From assembly GCA_029880855.1 (NCBI GenBank), contig JAOUNS010000003.1:62001-126000 (forward strand): 64,000 bases of DNA, read 5' to 3'. Shown piece by piece: positions 24,367-33,305 of the stretch. Positions within the stretch are counted from its first letter, which is position 1; every line of letters begins with the position of its first letter. Origin of the DNA: Gammaproteobacteria bacterium (GTDB taxonomy: Bacteria > Pseudomonadota > Gammaproteobacteria > UBA6429 > Thiohalophilaceae). The notes below the pieces were generated by a model that did no database searches, was not told where the DNA came from, and saw nothing but the letters and a program-made list of their open reading frames with translations. A program made the position numbers and the translations under genes.

Positions 24367-25284
24367 TTAACCCGGATGCGGCTTTTCAATCGGCATCCTG
24401 AATATCGAACAATAGCGAATCGACCAATCCGGATGCTTTTTATCAAATGGCTCCAGTCCCCAATATCGAAACGGCCAGTCTCTGGTCATACTCGAGTCAG
24501 CCGAGTGGATTGCTTCAATATTATCAGTCACTGGTTGCCAATACCGTTTTTTCGCCAGATCGGTTCTGACTTGTAAATCCAGACCGGAGACAAACAGGTA
24601 ACCACCCGGTCGTACCATGTCGGCAATAACCTGCAAGACGCGGTATTGTTCATCCGGCGGCATATGAAATAACAGACGATTGGCGATCACAATATCCTGT
24701 TTTTCTATTCTGGAAAGTACCGGCTCCCGGGTTGGGTCCGCCGACTGCCATTCCACCTGATCCCGAAACTGCTGTTTGATCACCAGTTCGTCATTATCCT
24801 TGTCAAATAACTCATCACGTTCATGATCACGGGTCAATGACAGGATGTTGTCAGCACTTGAATAACGACCGCCCCTGGCGATCATCAGTGCCTCTTCACA
24901 GATATCATAGGCCTGCAGCTTTACAGGCAGATCGGCACAGGTTTTGGATAATATATATAGTATGGAATAAACTTCTGCGCCTTCGCTGCAACCGACCACC
25001 GTCATGCGCAATGTACCGGGATCCGGCATTTGCTGTACTAGCTCGGCCAGTTGCGCCAGTTCCGGACGATTGCGGAAAAACCAGGTGGTCGTCAGCTGAC
25101 GGCGTTTGCGCAATCCCGTGATCCTGAAGATAGCCCTGCCCCAGAGCAAACCCAAGCGTGATTGTCGAAAAGACTCAGGCACCAATGTCCATAAACACTG
25201 GTTTATCCATAACACCGCATTACCTGAGGTCGTGAGTATTTTGCTTCTACCTGCGCTTCCCTGTTGCACATTTCCTCCCTGCAA
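24367..25284 (-). CDS. CheR-like S-adenosylmethionine-dependent methyltransferase
   Basis: CheR-type methyltransferase fold: TWFFRNRPELAQLAEL, then VVGCSEGAEVYSI (motif I, usually GCSTGEEPYS) and VIANRLLFHM where CheR has CRNVLIYF; C-terminal VRPGGYLFVSG. The length (305 aa) fits. True CheR methylates chemoreceptor glutamates; stand-alone relatives modify small molecules or unknown proteins, and no chemotaxis genes are nearby. The N-terminal region contains a hydrophobic stretch but no classical signal peptide. GGAGG stands before the start. It is divergent from the HMG-CoA synthase operon and is the first chromosomal gene beside the island. Confidence 0.75.
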   Translation of the reverse strand: MQGGNVQQGSAGRSKILTTSGNAVLWINQCLWTLVPESFRQSRLGLLWGRAIFRITGLRKRRQLTTTWFFRNRPELAQLAELVQQMPDPGTLRMTVVGCSEGAEVYSILYILSKTCADLPVKLQAYDICEEALMIARGGRYSSADNILSLTRDHERDELFDKDNDELVIKQQFRDQVEWQSADPTREPVLSRIEKQDIVIANRLLFHMPPDEQYRVLQVIADMVRPGGYLFVSGLDLQVRTDLAKKRYWQPVTDNIEAIHSADSSMTRDWPFRYWGLEPFDKKHPDWSIRYCSIFRMPIEKPHPG

Positions 25285-25701
25285 AAAACACGGGGATAAT
25301 GAATAACAAAAATCATTTCCCTGCCGTTATTCTCTATAGTCTGGCAGTATTACCTATCTCTCAACAGTCCACAACTGTAAGAAATGGTTAACTTTGCGGT
25401 CGGCTTTGTAAGGCGACATGTTCCAAATCCTTACAGTAATAGGTTGACACTGACCATCATGGAGAAAATATAATAGGAGACAGTGCTTTTCATACTGCAA
25501 GTACCGGTGGCAATGCAGAACAGTTTACAATCAATACGGGTGGATTAGCGGTCCGTTTTCTTCAGACAATTTCCGGAATAACTGCTGCCGGCATCCAGGC
25601 ACAGACAGCCAAGCCCTGTCGGACAGACTGCACAACACACCGCCACCCGGGTTATCAATATAACCCTTTGTTTTTATTGGTTTTATTTAGGAGTGTCGTT
25701 G
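25285..25701. other. Divergent intergenic region with promoter and long leader
   Basis: This region of 417 bases separates the methyltransferase gene from the HMG-CoA synthase operon. It holds a sigma-70-like promoter at 25444-25474 and, after it, about 220 bases of untranslated leader without a recognisable riboswitch or convincing reading frame. Confidence 0.5.
25444..25474 (+). promoter_or_regulatory. Sigma-70-like promoter of the HMG-CoA synthase operon
   Basis: Perfect hexamers TTGACA (25444-25449) and TATAAT (25469-25474) are separated by 19 bases, slightly longer than the optimal 17. Transcription would start near 25481, leaving a 5' leader of about 220 bases. Confidence 0.6.
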
Positions 25702-26940
25702 ATGAAAGCCGGGATCAGCAGTATTGGTATTTATATTCCCCCTCTTTACCTTTCCCATGATGATCTTGCGGACGCCCGCGATATCCCCCGGGACAAATAC
25801 AAAATCGGCCTCGGCAACATCAACATGGCCATTGTTCCCCCCTGGGATGATCCTGTCACCATGGCGGCCAATGCCGCCAAAATGGCCATGGAGGCGGCCG
25901 GTGTGGAGAAGGACGAGATTGGATTGTTGATTGTCAGCACTGAAACCGGCGTGGATCAATCCAAGCCGGTTTCCAGTTTCGTCCACGGCCTGCTCGGCAT
26001 CGGCCGGCGCAGCCGTGTCTATGAAATCAAACATGCCTGTTATGGCGGAACCGTCGCCATTATGAACGCAGTCAACTGGGTTCGCAGCCAGCACCATCGT
26101 GGTAAAAAAGCACTGGTGATCACCACTGACATTGCCAAATACGGTCTCAATACCGCAGGTGAGCCGACTCAGGGAGCGGGGGCCGTTGCTTTCATCATCT
26201 CCGATGAAACGGAATTCATGCATTTTCTGCCCTCCATGAATGCCTTTTATTCAAATGATGTCCATGACTTCTGGCGGCCGAACGGCTATGCCACACCGAT
26301 GGTGGACGGTAAATACTCTATTCAGTGTTATCTGGATGCACTGGAGTTTTGCAGTCATGATTTACAGGACAATCTCATGCAGGAAACCGGCAAACACTTG
26401 CTCGATTTTGTCGACTACTTTATCTATCACCTGCCGTTCACCAAGATGGCCAAAAAGGCACATACCAAAATGCTTGCCACATTGCGCCCCGAATTAAACG
26501 AAGAGCAAATCGCGGCTATATATGAAGCCGACTATGCGGACAAAATACAACCGGCTCTCACCGGTTCGCAACAAGTGGGCAATATATATACCGGTTCGGT
26601 GTATATGTGTCTGTTAAGTTTGCTGGAATCAAAACAGGAGGAACTCGAGAACAAAAATATCGGTATTTTCAGCTATGGCAGCGGCTGTGGCGCCGAGTTT
26701 CTCATCTCCCACGTCGGTCGCGGCTTGCAACAGCAATTGCAGAAACTAAATTTCCGCAAACAGATTGACCGTCGCATCAAGATCAGTATGGATGAATATG
26801 CCGCGATCTATGGCGATAAGGATCAAGCCGCCGCATTACAAATGGGCATGGAATTACAGGATGCCGATCCGTTTTCCCGTTTTATCTTTACCGGCATCAA
26901 GGAGCATAAACGGCAATATGTCAAAACCGGCTCACATTGA
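25702..26940 (+). CDS. Hydroxymethylglutaryl-CoA synthase family protein
   Basis: Condenses acetyl-CoA (or a carrier-bound acetyl group) with a beta-keto thioester, as in the mevalonate pathway or in beta-branching of polyketides. The catalytic triad is visible: E81 (STETGVDQSKP), C113 (HACYGG) and H243 (YHLPFTKM). The ATG at 25702 is chosen because AGGAG lies eight bases upstream; an in-frame GTG nine bases earlier overlaps that site. The length (412 aa) is normal for bacterial-type synthases. No other mevalonate genes are present and a second synthase of archaeal type is in the same operon, so this enzyme probably works in a specialised lipid or polyketide-like pathway rather than in isoprenoid supply. 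Confidence 0.85.
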   Translation: MKAGISSIGIYIPPLYLSHDDLADARDIPRDKYKIGLGNINMAIVPPWDDPVTMAANAAKMAMEAAGVEKDEIGLLIVSTETGVDQSKPVSSFVHGLLGIGRRSRVYEIKHACYGGTVAIMNAVNWVRSQHHRGKKALVITTDIAKYGLNTAGEPTQGAGAVAFIISDETEFMHFLPSMNAFYSNDVHDFWRPNGYATPMVDGKYSIQCYLDALEFCSHDLQDNLMQETGKHLLDFVDYFIYHLPFTKMAKKAHTKMLATLRPELNEEQIAAIYEADYADKIQPALTGSQQVGNIYTGSVYMCLLSLLESKQEELENKNIGIFSYGSGCGAEFLISHVGRGLQQQLQKLNFRKQIDRRIKISMDEYAAIYGDKDQAAALQMGMELQDADPFSRFIFTGIKEHKRQYVKTGSH

Positions 26941-26979
26941 TCACAACAATTTTTCCGGCAACTTGATGTGTAACTGATT

Positions 26980-27867
26980 ATGCAAGGACTATCCATCAAA
27001 TCAGGCAGGCTTTATCTTGTCACCGGCGGGATACTGCTGCTGTATATGGCAATGATGCTTGCAGCCGGCAATATTTTCCCGCGCAATCGGGTAATCACCA
27101 TCGACCCGGCAGATCGTCAAGTAGCTGTGAATGGTTCCGGCATCCGTTATCGACAACTCGGTATCGGCAAACCGGTGGTTATACTGTTGCACGGTTTTGG
27201 TGGTTCACTGGATGGCTGGCAGCCAATCCAGAATGAGTTACAACACTACACTGTCTATGCGCTTGATCTGATCGGTTTCGGCGGTTCTGATGCACCGGCA
27301 ATCACCTATGATCTGGAAACACATCGCCGATATTTAATCGGGTTCATGGATCAACTGAATATTAAACAGGCCATTCTGGTCGGCGGCTCCATGGGCGGTT
27401 CCATTGCGGCCTGGACAGCCGCACATTCGCCCGAGCGTATCAGCGGGGTTGTTATGATTGCCCCGTCCGGATTTCCCGGCTCATTACAAAAACCATTTCC
27501 GTTTAACTGGTTTTTCCGCCCCGGCCTGCCCAACAAACTTGCCGGGCTGGTTGTCCGCAATCCACTTTATCGACTGTTTTTTCCCAACAGCATTGCGCAA
27601 CAGGCGCTGGATGTTACCAGTGCTTATGATCAGGCTTTTGTTGACGTACTCGGGAAAATCAAACAACCCGTCTTACTGGCCTGGTCCAGTGGAGACCGGA
27701 CCGCTTTATACGAATTTCGTCAGCAATATCAACACCACTTGCCCCAGGCTGAATTGATCACACTGCCAAAAGAATATGCACACAAGGCCTTACGTGCTGA
27801 TCCACAGGGGATAGCGACCATGATTAACAAATTCATCAAACGGGTCATGTCCGCCGGACAAGGCTGA
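26980..27867 (+). CDS. Membrane-anchored alpha/beta hydrolase
   Basis: Alpha/beta-hydrolase with an N-terminal membrane anchor (hydrophobic LYLVTGGILLLYMAMMLAAG, about residues 12-31), so the catalytic domain probably faces the periplasm. Visible elements: the oxyanion HGFGGSLDGW, the nucleophile elbow VGGSMGGS, the acid in SSGDRTAL and the base histidine in KEYAHKAL. Substrates could be esters, thioesters or lactones. It starts 39 bases after the synthase stop, same strand, no strong ribosome-binding site. In this operon it could release or remodel the acyl product. Confidence 0.75.
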   Translation: MQGLSIKSGRLYLVTGGILLLYMAMMLAAGNIFPRNRVITIDPADRQVAVNGSGIRYRQLGIGKPVVILLHGFGGSLDGWQPIQNELQHYTVYALDLIGFGGSDAPAITYDLETHRRYLIGFMDQLNIKQAILVGGSMGGSIAAWTAAHSPERISGVVMIAPSGFPGSLQKPFPFNWFFRPGLPNKLAGLVVRNPLYRLFFPNSIAQQALDVTSAYDQAFVDVLGKIKQPVLLAWSSGDRTALYEFRQQYQHHLPQAELITLPKEYAHKALRADPQGIATMINKFIKRVMSAGQG

Positions 27868-27889
27868 TTAATAAGGATATAGCAGTGTT

Positions 27890-28552
27890 ATGAGCTCGAA
27901 AACGGCAATACTAAAATGGTTGTGGAATAAACATGGTCTCGGCGGCGTTATCCTCTATATCAGCCGCAAACTTTTCTGGCCCAGCCGGGAAGGCACCTCC
28001 TCGCGTATTTTTCTGTTTGTTCTCGATAAACCACGCCCGACCGCTGCCGGCATCGAAGCCGCCAAAGATCATCTCTTCCGTTTTGCGACACGCGAGGATC
28101 TACTCAACCTGCAACAGGAAGCGGCCTGGGATATTCATGACAGGGATATTGCCGCCTTTGACAAAGGTGATCGCTGTCTGCTGCAACTGGACGGCGACAA
28201 GCTGGTTGGTTACGCCTGGCTGGCCGGTTCGCAACTGGTGGAGATCATGTGGGGCTTTCATTACAACATGCCTGATGATGTGGTGTACAACTACAAAGGC
28301 TTTACCAATCCCGAGTATCGTGGTTGTGGTTTTCAGCCGTTGCGTCATCTGAAGTTACTGGAATTTGTCAAACAGCAGGGACAGCATCGACTCTTTGGTT
28401 ATGTGGATCATCTCAACTTTAATTCTCTGCGCGGTGTCCGCAAAAGCGGCTATCGCAAGATTGGTTCACTGCATTGCGTGATCAAGAACGGTCAGGCCAA
28501 ATTCAATCTCAAGGTCACAGATGACAGCTGGAGCCGCAGCAAGCGAACCTGA
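27890..28552 (+). CDS. GNAT-like acetyltransferase
   Basis: Resembles GNAT-fold N-acyltransferases: the N-terminal arm, then ALDGDKLVGYAWLAG-type strands (CLLQLDGDKLVGYAWLAG), NPEYRGCGFQPLRHLKLLEF where the acetyl-CoA pyrophosphate loop (R/Q-x-x-G-x-G/A) lies, and the C-terminal YVDHLNFNSLRGVRKSGYRKIG motif typical of these enzymes. The substrate is unknown. It ends inside the start of the next gene (32-base overlap if that gene uses its first ATG), indicating translational coupling. Confidence 0.7.
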   Translation: MSSKTAILKWLWNKHGLGGVILYISRKLFWPSREGTSSRIFLFVLDKPRPTAAGIEAAKDHLFRFATREDLLNLQQEAAWDIHDRDIAAFDKGDRCLLQLDGDKLVGYAWLAGSQLVEIMWGFHYNMPDDVVYNYKGFTNPEYRGCGFQPLRHLKLLEFVKQQGQHRLFGYVDHLNFNSLRGVRKSGYRKIGSLHCVIKNGQAKFNLKVTDDSWSRSKRT

Positions 28553-29738
28553 TCCGGGTCAGCAGGGAAACACAGCCACCGTTATGCATACAGCAACACA
28601 GACAACACCATCATTCCGCATCGAGGCGCTAAGTGATACGCAGGACCTGCATGCACACGCGGCTGCCTGGAATAGACTGGCGCAGCAAACTACGCCGCAT
28701 TTACCGACCTGTTCGGCCGACTGGCTGATTACCTGGTATGAATTCCATGCCGACCAACAGCCGGACTGGTGCTGTCTGTTTGTCTGGCAGGATGATTCAC
28801 TGGTCGGGGTGATGCCCCTGGTCTTGCAACACACCCGGCGTTCCGGCCTGCAACAGGACTGGTTGGCATTGCCCAGAGATGAACACACCATCGCCGTCAG
28901 TCCGTTACTGTACACCGGGATGGAAACGGCTGTCTTGCATGCCTTGCTGACAGCGGTCTGGGCGCGTTTCCCGACTGCACAGGGTATAGAGATGAATGAC
29001 ATTGCGCCTGATGCCTCTGTTTTGCCCTGCCTGAGAGCGTTCCGTCACCGTTATATCGCGCAGCGCACTGCCGCTTACCTGCCCTGTCATGGTGAGCAAG
29101 CGACATATCAAACCTCACTGAGTAAAAATTTCCGCAGCAACCAACGCAAGGCCGAGAACAAGTTAAAGAAAATGACCGGCGTGGAATTTGAATTTCTGAC
29201 CGGTACACAGGCCACCGCGCAAAGGCTGGATCAATTTATGCCGGTGGAAGGCGCCGGCTGGAAAGGCGAACGCGGTACGGCGATCCAGGAATCCAATGAG
29301 CTGATCGCCTTTTATCGATCCCTGACCAAACGACTGGCGACATCGGGCCGGCTGGAGTGGCACTTCCTGCACGCCGAGGGCAAGGCCATTGCCGCCAATC
29401 TGGCCATCCGCTTTGGTCATGCCGTGATTGTCTGGAAATTGGGTTATGATGAAGCCTATGAAAAATGCTCCCCCGGCAAACAACTGTTCCAAAAACTGAT
29501 AGACCGATGCTTTGCCGATGCAGATATTACGGAAATCAATATGCTGACTGAAGCGGATTGGTATAACAAATTCAATATGCAGCGACGTAATTTTCATCAC
29601 ATACGCCTCTACCGCCCCGGACGTTTGTCTGTCTTCCTCTGTAATTATTGGCCGGATACACTCATTACAACCCTGAAGCGCAATCCACTGCTGCGCCGGC
29701 TCGTCAGACAATTACGCCGCACGGGTAACACTGCATGA
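28521..29738 (+). CDS. CelD/BcsL-like (FemAB-related) acetyltransferase-domain protein
   Basis: Matches the CelD/BcsL-type GNAT_6 proteins: WNRLAQQT...LPTCSADWLITWYEFH at the start, SKNFRSNQRKAENKLKK in the middle and IAANLAIRFGHAVIVWKLGYDEAYEKCSPGKQLFQKLI at the end. Such proteins occur in exopolysaccharide and lipid-modification loci and probably transfer acyl groups to glycans or peptides. Two starts are possible (28521 and 28584); the first overlaps the preceding gene and has an AAGGTCAC sequence upstream. The last bases overlap the next start by ATGA. Confidence 0.7.
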   Translation: MTAGAAASEPDPGQQGNTATVMHTATQTTPSFRIEALSDTQDLHAHAAAWNRLAQQTTPHLPTCSADWLITWYEFHADQQPDWCCLFVWQDDSLVGVMPLVLQHTRRSGLQQDWLALPRDEHTIAVSPLLYTGMETAVLHALLTAVWARFPTAQGIEMNDIAPDASVLPCLRAFRHRYIAQRTAAYLPCHGEQATYQTSLSKNFRSNQRKAENKLKKMTGVEFEFLTGTQATAQRLDQFMPVEGAGWKGERGTAIQESNELIAFYRSLTKRLATSGRLEWHFLHAEGKAIAANLAIRFGHAVIVWKLGYDEAYEKCSPGKQLFQKLIDRCFADADITEINMLTEADWYNKFNMQRRNFHHIRLYRPGRLSVFLCNYWPDTLITTLKRNPLLRRLVRQLRRTGNTA

Positions 29739-30805
29739 AACGGTTGCTGCAGCCCACACGGGAAACGGGCATCGTCGGCTATGGGGCCTACATCCCCCGT
29801 TGCCGGATCACCGCCAAAGAGATCTCGACAATTTGGCGCGGCGGACGTGATATCGACAACCTGCCGGTGGATGAAATCAGTCTGCCCGGGCCGGATGAGG
29901 ACGTGGTCACCATGTCTATCGAGGCCGCCCAAAATGCCCTGTTACGCGCCGGGATTTCCCCCGACGAGATCCGCGCTGTCTACACCGGTTCCGAGTCCCA
30001 CCCCTACGCTGTAAAAACCACCGGCACACTGATTGCGGAAGTGCTGGATATCGCCCCGCATACCAGTGCCGCCGATCTGCAGTTTGGTTGCAAGGCCGGA
30101 AGTGAAGCACTCCTGGCCGGGGTTGGTCTGGTGGGCAGCGGCATGGCGGACTATGCCATGGCGCTGGGTGTGGATTCAGCCCAGGCCCGTCCCGCCGACG
30201 AGCTGGAATATACCGCCGCCGCCGGTGCGGCGGCCTTAATCCTGGGACCGGCCACAGAAGCCGTAGCGGTGCTGGAAGGGGCCTACAGCTATGTCACCGA
30301 CACCCCTGATTTCTTCCGCCGCGCCTATCGCAAGTATCCGGAGCACGGTAACCGGTTTACCGGTGATCCCGGCTATTTCAAGCATATTCAAGCCTCAATC
30401 TCGACATTAATGGAGGAGATGCAACTGCGGCCGGAGGATATCTCTGCCCTGGTGCTGCACCAGCCCAATGAGCGTTTCCCGCGCAAGGCCGCCAAAACCC
30501 TGGGATTCAGCCAAACCCAACTGGAAACCGGCCTGCTGGCGCGCAAGCTGGGCAATACCTACTCCAGCTCCGCCCTGCTGGGCTTGACCGCTGTGCTGGA
30601 CAGCGCCAAACCAGGAGACCGCATCCTCATGGCCGGTTACGGCGCAGGGGCAGGCAGTGACGCCTTCTGTTTTGTCGTGACCGACCGCATCCTGACCATG
30701 CGGGACAAGGCGCCTGACACCCATACCTATATATATAGAACCCTGCCGGTGGACTATCTGACCTATGCCCGCCTGAAAGGGAAGATCAACACCGGCGGGG
30801 AGTGA
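29735..30805 (+). CDS. Archaeal-type HMG-CoA synthase / KAS III-like condensing enzyme
   Basis: Condensing enzyme of the archaeal HMG-CoA synthase type: GIVGYGAYIPR start, E87 in TGSESHPYAVK, nucleophile C119 in QFGCKAGSEA, and the catalytic histidine in LHQPNERFPRKAAK; C-terminal YGAGAGSDAF. The length (356 aa) equals that of archaeal synthases. In archaea this enzyme forms a complex with an acetoacetyl-CoA thiolase and a DUF35 protein, and exactly these two follow in the operon. ATGA coupling with the preceding gene. Its co-occurrence with a bacterial-type synthase at 25.7 kb is unusual. Confidence 0.85.
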   Translation: MKRLLQPTRETGIVGYGAYIPRCRITAKEISTIWRGGRDIDNLPVDEISLPGPDEDVVTMSIEAAQNALLRAGISPDEIRAVYTGSESHPYAVKTTGTLIAEVLDIAPHTSAADLQFGCKAGSEALLAGVGLVGSGMADYAMALGVDSAQARPADELEYTAAAGAAALILGPATEAVAVLEGAYSYVTDTPDFFRRAYRKYPEHGNRFTGDPGYFKHIQASISTLMEEMQLRPEDISALVLHQPNERFPRKAAKTLGFSQTQLETGLLARKLGNTYSSSALLGLTAVLDSAKPGDRILMAGYGAGAGSDAFCFVVTDRILTMRDKAPDTHTYIYRTLPVDYLTYARLKGKINTGGE

Positions 30806-30813
30806 GGGAGGCC

Positions 30814-31977
30814 ATGCGTAAAGTCGCCATTGTTGGTATTGGCCAGGTCCCGGTGCGGGAGCACTGGGACAGCGGTCTGCGGGAGATGGCGGTCCGCGCC
30901 ATACTGGATGCCATGCAGGATGCGGACGTCCGGAACTGTGATGCCCTCTATGTGGGCAATATGCTGGCCGGCTACTTATCCGACCAATCCAATCTGGGCG
31001 CCCTGCTGGCGGACTATGCCGGTTTGCAGGTCAGCGAGGCCGTATCACTGGAAGCGGCCTGCGGTTCCGGGGCCGCCGCATTTCGCCAGGCCGTGTTGGC
31101 TGTCGCATCCGGCATGGTGGAGTCGGCCATTGCGGTAGGTGTGGAAAAACTCACCGAACACAGCGATGTCTCCCCCACCAATGGTCTGGCCACCGCCGCC
31201 GATGCCGATTTCGAAGCGGCGATGGGCTTGAGCTTTGTCGCCATCAACGCCCTGCTGATGCGCCGTTATATGCATGAGTACAAATGCCGCAAAGAAAACT
31301 TTGCCGGTTTTGTGATTAATGCGCATGACAATGCCCGGCACAATCCGCACGCCATGTTCAGACAGGCGATTCATCTGGAACAATATCAGCATGCCAAACT
31401 GATTGCTGATCCCATCAACCTGCTTGATTCATCACCGATCGCGGATGGTGCTGCCGCGGTGGTCATCGTCCCGGCCGAGCAGGCCAAACAGTTTGCGCAA
31501 CCGGCAGTGATCGTCAACGCCTGCGAGGTCGGTGTCGATACCCTTTCCCTCAGCAAACGCAAAGACCCGCTGAAACTCGGCGCCGTGACCCAAAGTACAC
31601 AACGCGCCATGCAGACAGCCGGTATCAACCACACTGACATCGACCTGCTGGAAGCCCATGATGCCTTCAGCGTCATGACCACGCTGGCACTGGAAGCCGC
31701 CGGTTTTGCTGAATATGGTCAGGGAACACAACTAGCCAACCCGGCGACGATTGGTATCAATGGCAAGCTGCCCCTCTCCACCTTCGGCGGCCTGAAGGCA
31801 CGCGGTCATCCGGTGGGGGCGACCGGTATGTATCAAATCGTGGAAGCGGTCACGCAGTTGCGTCATCAGGCCCCGGACGCCATTCAGGTCAGCGATGCCA
31901 AACGGGCCATGGTGCAAAACATCGGCGGCAGTGCCTCCTATGTGGTCACCACTATTCTGGAACGCGACAAGGCATAG
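30814..31977 (+). CDS. SCP2/Ltp-type thiolase
   Basis: Thiolase of the lipid-transfer-protein/archaeal acetoacetyl-CoA type: VAIVGIGQVPVREHW start, nucleophile C83 in AACGSGAAAF, HDAF in DLLEAHDAFSV, and the C-terminal GGLKARGHPVGATGMYQ with catalytic histidine; the second cysteine of classical thiolases is not seen. Such enzymes either condense acyl-CoAs or cleave aldol-type thioesters together with a DUF35 partner. The ATG at 30814 is preferred over an in-frame GTG that overlaps the preceding stop. Next gene DUF35 starts nine bases later. Confidence 0.85.
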   Translation: MRKVAIVGIGQVPVREHWDSGLREMAVRAILDAMQDADVRNCDALYVGNMLAGYLSDQSNLGALLADYAGLQVSEAVSLEAACGSGAAAFRQAVLAVASGMVESAIAVGVEKLTEHSDVSPTNGLATAADADFEAAMGLSFVAINALLMRRYMHEYKCRKENFAGFVINAHDNARHNPHAMFRQAIHLEQYQHAKLIADPINLLDSSPIADGAAAVVIVPAEQAKQFAQPAVIVNACEVGVDTLSLSKRKDPLKLGAVTQSTQRAMQTAGINHTDIDLLEAHDAFSVMTTLALEAAGFAEYGQGTQLANPATIGINGKLPLSTFGGLKARGHPVGATGMYQIVEAVTQLRHQAPDAIQVSDAKRAMVQNIGGSASYVVTTILERDKA

Positions 31978-31986
31978 GAGAGCAGA

Positions 31987-32382
31987 ATGGACTTGCCAAG
32001 AATCTGGCGACTGAAATCCCAACGCTATAAGCTGGAAGGCAGTCAATGTAAGTCATGTCAAAAGCTGAGTTTTCCACCGGTACAGGTATGCAGTGATTGT
32101 CGCAGCCAGGAGATTGAACCGTTCCGTTTTGCCGGCAAGGGTTCGGTCTACAGTTTTTCCACTGTCTATAACCCGTTAACACAATTTACGGAATTTGTGC
32201 CCTATGTCGTTGCGCTGATTGATCTGGCAGAAGGTCCACGCATTACCGCCCAACTCACCGATGTTAAACCGGAAGATGTCAGCATCGGTATGAAGGTGGA
32301 AATGGTGATACGCAAGATCAGCGAACAAAGCGACAAGGGAGCGATCGTATATGGCTACAAATTCAGACCGCCAATAAAATAA
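31987..32382 (+). CDS. DUF35 zinc-ribbon/OB-fold protein
   Basis: Small acyl-CoA-binding partner protein: an N-terminal zinc ribbon C-K-S-C...C-S-D-C, then an OB fold (FAGKGSVYSFSTVYNP, ITAQLTDVKPEDVSIGMKVEMV). DUF35 proteins bridge thiolase and HMG-CoA synthase active sites in archaea and activate Ltp aldolases in steroid side-chain degradation. Length 131 aa is standard. Located directly after the thiolase gene with AGGAG before its start. Confidence 0.85.
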   Translation: MDLPRIWRLKSQRYKLEGSQCKSCQKLSFPPVQVCSDCRSQEIEPFRFAGKGSVYSFSTVYNPLTQFTEFVPYVVALIDLAEGPRITAQLTDVKPEDVSIGMKVEMVIRKISEQSDKGAIVYGYKFRPPIK

Positions 32383-32393
32383 GGAGCGCAGAC

Positions 32394-32870
32394 ATGGACA
32401 CCATACCGGCAGCAGCCCGCGCCATGATCGGCCAGGAAGCCGTTGAATATTTCCTGGTGACGGATCGGGACATCCGCCGCTTCGCCCAGGCCATCGGTGA
32501 TCCCAACCCAATCTATTCTGATGAAACAGTGGCAAATAACTCACCATACAAAGGTATCATCGCGCCACCCCTGATCTGTCAGATGTTTGCCTACACCGAC
32601 TGCCCGGCCGGTGAACTGAAACAGGACGGCTCACCCAAAGAGATCGATGTTCCCCTACCCACCGACAAGGTGCTGGGTGGCAGCAGCGCCTTTGAACTGG
32701 GTGAACCGATCCGTATCGGTGATGAAATCAAGGTCACCAAAAAGATCATCGACATCCATCGCAAGAGCGGCCGCAGTGGCGAGCTCTATTTTGTCGTAGT
32801 GGAAAACCGCTGGGAAAACCAGCACGGTCAACTGGTGGCCCGTGAAGTCGCCTCCTACATCAATCGTTAG
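32394..32870 (+). CDS. MaoC-like hot-dog protein, FAS1-type N-terminal dehydratase subunit
   Basis: Hot-dog fold with the MaoC N-terminal type features: VTDRDIRRFAQAIGDPNPIYSD and GIIAPPLICQMF, then GSSAFELGEPIRIGDEIKVTKKI. Proteins of this type pair with a second MaoC subunit to form a heteromeric enoyl-CoA hydratase. The catalytic motif appears weaker than in the next gene, as expected for the non-catalytic or substrate-binding subunit. 158 aa. Eleven bases after DUF35, nine bases before the second MaoC gene. Confidence 0.75.
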   Translation: MDTIPAAARAMIGQEAVEYFLVTDRDIRRFAQAIGDPNPIYSDETVANNSPYKGIIAPPLICQMFAYTDCPAGELKQDGSPKEIDVPLPTDKVLGGSSAFELGEPIRIGDEIKVTKKIIDIHRKSGRSGELYFVVVENRWENQHGQLVAREVASYINR

Positions 32871-32879
32871 GAGATTGCC

Positions 32880-33305
32880 ATGACCACCAACTTACCAAAT
32901 TGGGACTCTCTGCATATCGGCGATGCGATTACACCGCTCGTCAAACGTCCCACACCGGTTCAACTCTTCATGTTCAGCGCCGTCACCTGGAACCGGCACC
33001 AGATCCATTACAACAAAGACTATGCCAACCACGACGGCCTGCCGGATGTGGCAGTGCATCGCGCCCTGCTCGGCAACTTCCTGGCCCAGATGCTCACCGA
33101 CTGGCTGGGCGATGCAGGCAGGATCAGCAAAATTGAATGGAGCGTGCGCGCCGGTGCACGCCCCGGCGACACCCTCACCTGCACAGGCAACATCACCGGA
33201 AAGCATGAGGAAGATGGCAAGCGATATATTGAAGCGGATATGCGGATCGAAAATCAGGATGGGACGTTGATAGCGCCGGGGAAGGCAACGCTTTTGATTT
33301 ATTGA
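32880..33305 (+). CDS. MaoC-like enoyl-CoA hydratase subunit
   Basis: Hot-dog hydratase of 141 aa. TWNRHQIHYNKDYA contains the N/D-x4-H type active-site string of R-specific hydratases; VAVHRALLGNFLAQML and the GARPGDTLTCTG block complete the fold. Likely forms a heterodimer with the preceding MaoC-like protein and hydrates an enoyl-CoA made or used by the thiolase/DUF35 pair. Last gene of the operon; AGGAG-type ribosome-binding site (TAGGAGATTGCC) overlaps the preceding stop. Confidence 0.8.
   Translation: MTTNLPNWDSLHIGDAITPLVKRPTPVQLFMFSAVTWNRHQIHYNKDYANHDGLPDVAVHRALLGNFLAQMLTDWLGDAGRISKIEWSVRAGARPGDTLTCTGNITGKHEEDGKRYIEADMRIENQDGTLIAPGKATLLIY

Noticed and set aside
25693-25701. GTG start for the HMG-CoA synthase gene
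   Set aside because: The GTG overlaps the AGGAG sequence that is correctly spaced for the ATG at 25702.
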